Origin: JBJSXF01 sp046086225
GTDB taxonomy: Bacteria; Actinomycetota; Acidimicrobiia; IMCC26256; PALSA-610
Reading direction: 5' to 3'
Length of the DNA: 8,414 nucleotides
Assembly (NCBI GenBank): GCA_046086225.1
Contig: JBJSXF010000109.1
Span: 1 to 8,414, forward strand
The notes under the pieces were generated by a model. It saw only the letters and a list, made by a program, of their open reading frames with translations. It ran no database searches and was not told the origin of the DNA. The translations under genes were made by a program, and so were the position numbers. Shown one piece after another: positions 4,704 through 8,414 of this stretch. Numbering within the stretch: position 1 is the first letter of the stretch; each line of letters begins with the position of its first letter.

Positions 4704-6839
4704 TCAGACCGTCCTCGGCGCCGCACGCGGGATGTCGTTGGTCACCCCGAGGGCGCGGTCGACGACGATCACCGACTCGTCGTCGAAGGCCCGGGTGAGC
4801 CCGAGCTCGCCGACCTCGGTCTCGGCGAGCGCTTCCTTCAGTTCGGCGGCCTCCCGGCGGGCATCCTCCCGCCAGGGCAGGTACGGGGCGAAGCCCTCGC
4901 CGATCGCGACCACCGCCCCGCTCGGGTTCTGGATGATCCCGAGCGCAGCCAGCCCGGGAGCGAGGAAGGCGATCCCCTGCCAGAGGCTCAGATTCCAGTT
5001 CTCCTGGATCAGGAGCGTGGCGAGACCGAAGAGCGCCGCGAAGAGCGCACCCGAGGCGCAGGCGACACCGCCGATCACGAGCGACAGCACGATGCCGAGG
5101 CCGAGGATCATCGAGAACGGATTCGCACCGCCGACGGCCAGGGTGCCGATCTGCTGCACGTAGAACGCACCGGCGAATCCGGCCAGACCGGCCGAGAGGG
5201 CGAACACGATGACCTTCGTCTCGAGAATGTTGATGCCCACGGTCGCGGCCGCCGCTTCGCTGTCGCGCAGCGCGACGAGTCGACGCCCCCACGCACTGCG
5301 TCGCAACGCGACGATCCCGATCGCGAGCAGGCCGTAGACGGCGGTGAGGAGCAGGAGGAAGGACCGCAGCCCGTTGAACTGCACGCCGAAGAGCCGAACG
5401 TGCTCGACCGTGATGTTCCGGCTCCCCACGGCGAACGGCTGGGAGTAGAAGACATAGTCGACGGTCGACGCGAACGCCATCGTGGCCAACGCCAAGTAGA
5501 GGCCGTGGAGCCGCATGGCCGGCAGCGCGAGCAGCGCCCCGACCGGCATGCAGATGAGCGCCGCGAGGAGCACGGCCCAGACGCTGCCCTGATCGCCTCC
5601 GAGGCGGGCGTACACGGTCGCGCCGATGCCCGCGAAAGCCAGCGGCGCGAGCGAAACCTGGCCCGCCCACCCGATGAGCGGCACCAGCGAGAGGGCGACG
5701 AGCGCCGTGCACATCGCCAGGGAGAACCGACTCAGGTTGGTGGTCGACAGCTGCGAACTGACCAACGCCATGACCACGAACAGCGCCGCCGCGCCGATCA
5801 CGGCGTCCCGCACCGTGGTGACCCGCTCGACCCGGCGCGACGCCTTCATGCGGGCGAACTCGAGCTGGGCTCGTGGGAGCAGGAGCAGCACGACGAAGAG
5901 CATGATCGTCGGGATCGCGTCGCTCACGTTGGTCCACCGACCCGAGAAGCGCAGGAACTGGCTCGAGTAGCTGACGGCCAGGGCGAGGATCAGCGCTCCG
6001 AGGTACGTGAGCGGGAGGCTCCGCAACCGTCCGACCACCGCCGCCGCGAACGACGAGATGATGAGCAGGGTGAGCGGACCACTCGTCGCCATCCCCGACT
6101 GCGGGGCGAGCAGGATGCCGGCGAGAGCGGCGAGCGCGCAGCCGAGCGCCCAGGAGAAGGCCGAGATGCGCCCCGCCTGCGCGCCCGAGAGCGCCGCGAG
6201 GTTGCGGTTGTCGACCACGGCCCGCATCGCGATCCCGAGCCGGGTGCGGAACAGCAGGATCCGCAGGCCGATCGCCAGGAGGATCGCCACGATCACCGTG
6301 ATGAAGCGGTGCCAGGTGAGCACCACGTCGCCGATGTTGAAGCCCCGGTCCTCGAAGAGCGAGGGCAGGGTGTGCCCCACGTTCTGATCCCAGATCATTC
6401 CCGCGAGGCCGATGAGGGCGAACATGATGCCGACCGTCACCATCAGCTTGGTGACGAGTGACGCGCTCGCGAGGTGCCGCATCACCGCCCGCTCGAGTCC
6501 GACGCCGAACAGCGGAGCCAGCACGAGCACCACGAGAGGTAGGGCGATCCAGGCCGGCCAGTTCCACCCCGCGGCCGGGCTCGTGAGTTGCCAGTACACG
6601 TACGCGAAGAACATGCCGATCGCACCCTGGGCGAAGTTGAACACCCCGGTCGTCGTGTAGACGACGACCAATCCACTCGCCGAGAGCGCGTAGATCCCTG
6701 CCATCGGCAGGGCGAACACGACGAGGTTGAGTAGCGACGTGCCGTTGACCGGATTGCCGGCCCAGGCCTGGATGCTGACCCCGACGACGAGCGCGGCCGT
6801 GGCTGCCCACACCGCCAGGTTCGACCAGCGCCGGGTCAC
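4704..6839 (-). CDS. Fused LivH-LivM permease of a branched-chain amino acid-type ABC transporter
   Basis: A GTG start at 6839 has GAGGGAG 9 nt upstream. One 711-residue chain contains both permease subunits that are usually separate. The LivH part is about 36-322, with the characteristic GLVVVYTTTGVFNFAQGAIG segment (56-75) and EAA-like loop RTRLGIAMRAV...LSGAQ (198-221). A basic linker (323-345) leads to the LivM part, about 346-650, with IGWAGQVSLAPLAFAGIGA (389-407) and EAA-like loop RRSAWGRRLVALRDSEAAA (513-531) ending in VGIN. These cytoplasmic loops contact LivG and LivF. After the last helix there is a charged tail of about 60 residues (about 652-711), including a Glu/Ala/Arg-rich helix, longer than in usual LivM. 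The fusion fixes a 1:1 stoichiometry. The stop lies 1 nt before livG. The fusion is read in one uninterrupted frame and is not a frameshift artefact. Confidence 0.95.
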   Translation of the reverse strand: MTRRWSNLAVWAATAALVVGVSIQAWAGNPVNGTSLLNLVVFALPMAGIYALSASGLVVVYTTTGVFNFAQGAIGMFFAYVYWQLTSPAAGWNWPAWIALPLVVLVLAPLFGVGLERAVMRHLASASLVTKLMVTVGIMFALIGLAGMIWDQNVGHTLPSLFEDRGFNIGDVVLTWHRFITVIVAILLAIGLRILLFRTRLGIAMRAVVDNRNLAALSGAQAGRISAFSWALGCALAALAGILLAPQSGMATSGPLTLLIISSFAAAVVGRLRSLPLTYLGALILALAVSYSSQFLRFSGRWTNVSDAIPTIMLFVVLLLLPRAQLEFARMKASRRVERVTTVRDAVIGAAALFVVMALVSSQLSTTNLSRFSLAMCTALVALSLVPLIGWAGQVSLAPLAFAGIGATVYARLGGDQGSVWAVLLAALICMPVGALLALPAMRLHGLYLALATMAFASTVDYVFYSQPFAVGSRNITVEHVRLFGVQFNGLRSFLLLLTAVYGLLAIGIVALRRSAWGRRLVALRDSEAAAATVGINILETKVIVFALSAGLAGFAGAFYVQQIGTLAVGGANPFSMILGLGIVLSLVIGGVACASGALFAALFGLATLLIQENWNLSLWQGIAFLAPGLAALGIIQNPSGAVVAIGEGFAPYLPWREDARREAAELKEALAETEVGELGLTRAFDDESVIVVDRALGVTNDIPRAAPRTV

Positions 6840-6879
6840 CGGACTGCGCTCCCTCGCTGCTCCTCGGCCGCCGCCCGCC

Positions 6880-8274
6880 TCAGCCCCGGTACGCCTTCAG
6901 CGGGTCGAGGGTGAGCTCGGTGAAGGTGCTCTCGCCGCAGTAGAAGGTGCCCGGCTCGGTCGGCTCGACCCGAACGAATTTTCCGTCCTTGACCTGCATG
7001 CCGACGAGGCACGGGCTGGCTTCCCGGCCGCCGACGTTGATCTTCGGGGTGAGGCCGTTGGCGTCGAACGACGTGATGCCCTTGATCGCGGCGAGCACGT
7101 TGGCCCGGGTGACGGCGTTCGGATCGTCGCCGTTGGCGGCAATCGCATCGTTCACCGCCCGGGCGAAGATCTGGCCGGCGACCCAGGCCTGGATCCCGAA
7201 GCCGTCGGGCTTGTCGTTGTACTCGAGGAACGCGGCCATCTCGGCGTTCGCGTCGCCGTCCTCCATCGGGAGGAAGTTGAGCCAGACGTACTGGCCCTCG
7301 GTGGCGCCGAGACCCTCGGTGATGAGGCGCTCGTCGTAGCACTGCAGCGAGCAGTCCCATACCTTCACCGTGGTGACGCCCTGGGCCCGCGCCTCCTTGC
7401 GCATGAGCACGGTGCCCGTGTAGTCGAGTCCGTTGCGGCCGTAGGTCGAGGAGTTCGACTTCATCGCCTGCGCAACCTCGGTGTACGCCGACTGCAGGTC
7501 GAGGCCGCTCTTGCCGAACTCGGCGTCCTTGCGGATGCCGATCTTGTTCTCGGCCGCGTAGATCGGCGTGGTGGCCGAGATCGTCGACGGAAGATCCTTG
7601 GGAACGACGAAGACGCCGTGCACAGCATCCTGGCCGTACTCATCCAGGTACCACTGGTACTGGGTATTCGCGATCCGATAGGTGCGGTCGCCCTCGCCGC
7701 TGTACGGACACGAGGCTCCGGTGGGCAGGGTCGTGTACGAGATCGGCGAGCACTGCTGTTCGGGTGTCGTGGCCAGCACCGCGAAGTCGGCCATGCCCGA
7801 GACCTTGCCCTCCTTGTCCTTGCAGTCCTCGGCCGCGGTCACGTTCTGGAGGAACAGGGCCGTGGTGCCGACCATGGCGAGCGAGTCGGAGCACGCCGCG
7901 ATCACGCCGTTCTTGGCGTCGTCGGCCGAGAGCTTGGAGTCGACCACGTTCACTGCGACCTTCCGGCAGGCGAGCCCGCCGTTCGCGTTGATGTACTCGG
8001 CCCAGGCCTTCACGCCGTCGACCGAGCCCTGGAAGAGCCCGGGCCGCACCGGCGACCCGGTGTCGGCAATGACGGTGACGGTGATGGTGTCGGCCGAGAC
8101 GCCGATCTCGGGCGCGGTGAGGGTGACCCCTTCGCAGTCGGCCCCACCGCCACCGGAGGTCGTGGGCGTCGCGCCGGAGTCGCCCCCGACCTTGGCCCCG
8201 CCGCCACAGGCGGCGACGGCGAGGACGAGAGCGACGGCGAGCACGATGGTGCGGGCCACGGCACGGTTCCGCAT
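6880..8274 (-). CDS. Branched-chain amino acid-type ABC transporter substrate-binding lipoprotein (LivK/Peripla_BP_6-like)
   Basis: ATG at 8274 has GGGGGGA a few bases upstream. The 464-residue protein starts with a basic n-region, a hydrophobic stretch (10-22) and a lipobox VAAC, placing the lipidated cysteine at C23. A Gly/Ser/Thr-rich linker (24-46) follows. The body has features of periplasmic binding protein type 1: ITVTVIADTGSP (64-75), a helix with VKAWAEYINANGG (88-100), VVDSKLSADDAKN (110-122) and the hinge-side pattern AMVGTTALFLQNV (133-145). It captures the ligand outside the membrane and delivers it to the LivHM fusion encoded 40 nt downstream. It has ten cysteines besides C23 (47, 103, 128, 151, 175, 189, 308, 312, 422, 446), unusually many for this family, which suggests several disulfides. 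The ligand cannot be predicted from sequence alone. Confidence 0.93.
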   Translation of the reverse strand: MRNRAVARTIVLAVALVLAVAACGGGAKVGGDSGATPTTSGGGGADCEGVTLTAPEIGVSADTITVTVIADTGSPVRPGLFQGSVDGVKAWAEYINANGGLACRKVAVNVVDSKLSADDAKNGVIAACSDSLAMVGTTALFLQNVTAAEDCKDKEGKVSGMADFAVLATTPEQQCSPISYTTLPTGASCPYSGEGDRTYRIANTQYQWYLDEYGQDAVHGVFVVPKDLPSTISATTPIYAAENKIGIRKDAEFGKSGLDLQSAYTEVAQAMKSNSSTYGRNGLDYTGTVLMRKEARAQGVTTVKVWDCSLQCYDERLITEGLGATEGQYVWLNFLPMEDGDANAEMAAFLEYNDKPDGFGIQAWVAGQIFARAVNDAIAANGDDPNAVTRANVLAAIKGITSFDANGLTPKINVGGREASPCLVGMQVKDGKFVRVEPTEPGTFYCGESTFTELTLDPLKAYRG

Positions 8275-8305
8275 GATTTCCCCCCGGAGATCGGTGTCGG
8301 GGCGC

Positions 8306-8311
8306 AGCGTA
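8306..8311 (-). promoter_or_regulatory. Candidate -10 element (TACGCT) of the liv operon
   Basis: TACGCT on the minus strand (8311-8306) fits TANNNT and lies 31 nt upstream of the substrate-binding protein ATG. That would leave a 5' leader of roughly 25 nt carrying the G-rich ribosome binding site. No good -35 hexamer is visible 16-18 nt upstream, where the DNA is a run of G and C, so an activator or a different sigma factor could be involved. Confidence 0.35.
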
Positions 8312-8327
8312 CGGCATCCCGACCCGA

Positions 8328-8350
8328 CCGGGGCGGGGGGCGGCCCCCGG
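8328..8350. repeat. GC-only inverted repeat upstream of the liv operon
   Basis: CCGGGG (8328-8333) and CCCCGG (8345-8350) are complementary across an 11-nt loop. An alternative stem pairs GGGGG (8336-8340) with CCCCC (8344-8348). It has no T-run on either strand, so it is at best an imperfect terminator of a gene to the right, or a structured operator region. Chance is likely in DNA this rich in G and C. Confidence 0.25.
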
Positions 8351-8372
8351 GGTGAGCGGGTTGCCGTCGGAC

Positions 8373-8414
8373 CTAGGCCGGATTTCCCTCGGGCACGAGC
8401 ACGCAGCGGGTCCG
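8373..8414 (-). CDS. Possible last 13 codons of an upstream gene (partial, tentative)
   Basis: Reading inward from the right edge on the minus strand, one frame gives RTRCVLVPEGNPA and then TAG at 8375-8373. This could be the C-terminus of a co-directional gene ending about 98 bases before the substrate-binding protein start. Thirteen codons are too few for a real test, and the other frames are also open for a while, so this is only a pointer for someone with flanking sequence. Confidence 0.25.
   Translation of the reverse strand, partial: RTRCVLVPEGNPA

Noticed and set aside
4703..4726. Longer LivG start at GTG 4726
   Set aside because: It would overlap the permease end and add an Arg-rich leader (RRRGRSD) not expected for LivG. 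The GTG at 4702, with GAGGA upstream and a 1-nt gap after the permease stop, fits better.
4077..6461. Open frame of 794 codons on the plus strand
   Set aside because: It lies antisense to livG and the LivHM permease. Its translation is an Arg/Asp/Glu/His-rich string with no hydrophobic core or motif, as expected opposite a GC-rich membrane protein gene.
6727..8355. Open frame of 542 codons on the plus strand
   Set aside because: It is fully antisense to the substrate-binding lipoprotein, which has a lipobox, ribosome binding site and family motifs. The plus-strand product is compositionally biased and matches nothing I recognise.

Overview
The window is very GC-rich (by eye about 70%), with strong G/C preference at third codon positions, frequent GTG starts and short intergenic gaps. 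This points to a high-GC actinobacterium. The style of the Liv-type transporter proteins and the fused LivH-LivM permease suggest an environmental lineage such as Acidimicrobiia. That placement is inference from family resemblance, not a phylogenetic result.

Left part, plus strand: positions 2-586 are the C-terminal half of a major facilitator superfamily (MFS) exporter cut by the window edge. Next is a secreted, membrane-anchored protein with a YcnI-like (DUF1775) ectodomain at 636-1340. It runs tail-to-tail into a minus-strand gene (2790-1255), overlapping it by 86 coding bases. That gene encodes an unusual protein: a signal peptide, an ectodomain with a His-rich WHDHRxHWM motif, about five membrane helices, and a cytoplasmic C-terminal domain resembling SCP2 sterol-carrier domains.

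Right part, minus strand: a branched-chain-amino-acid-type (Liv/HAAT) ABC transporter reads right to left. The order is a lipoprotein substrate-binding protein (8274-6880), a fused LivH-LivM permease (6839-4704), LivG ATPase (4702-3968), LivF ATPase (3971-3246) and a small two-helix membrane protein (3217-2840). The spacings (40 nt, 1 nt, a 4-nt GTGA overlap, 28 nt) make this one operon. The His-rich membrane protein follows after 49 nt on the same strand, but it has its own candidate promoter.

The most interesting part is the convergent pair at 636-2790. Both proteins are predicted to be processed after Ala-X-Ala, leaving histidine as the first mature residue. This arrangement is known from YcnI, CopC and lytic polysaccharide monooxygenase (LPMO) copper sites. 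Both genes also carry the same putative -10 element (GTAGCGTC) with exactly 8 nt between TAGCGT and the start codon, and neither has a convincing Shine-Dalgarno sequence, as expected for leaderless genes. I infer a co-expressed envelope metal (copper) handling pair; this is a hypothesis.

No intergenic stretch exceeds about 100 bases. I saw no RNA genes, CRISPR arrays, insertion sequences or convincing intrinsic terminators.
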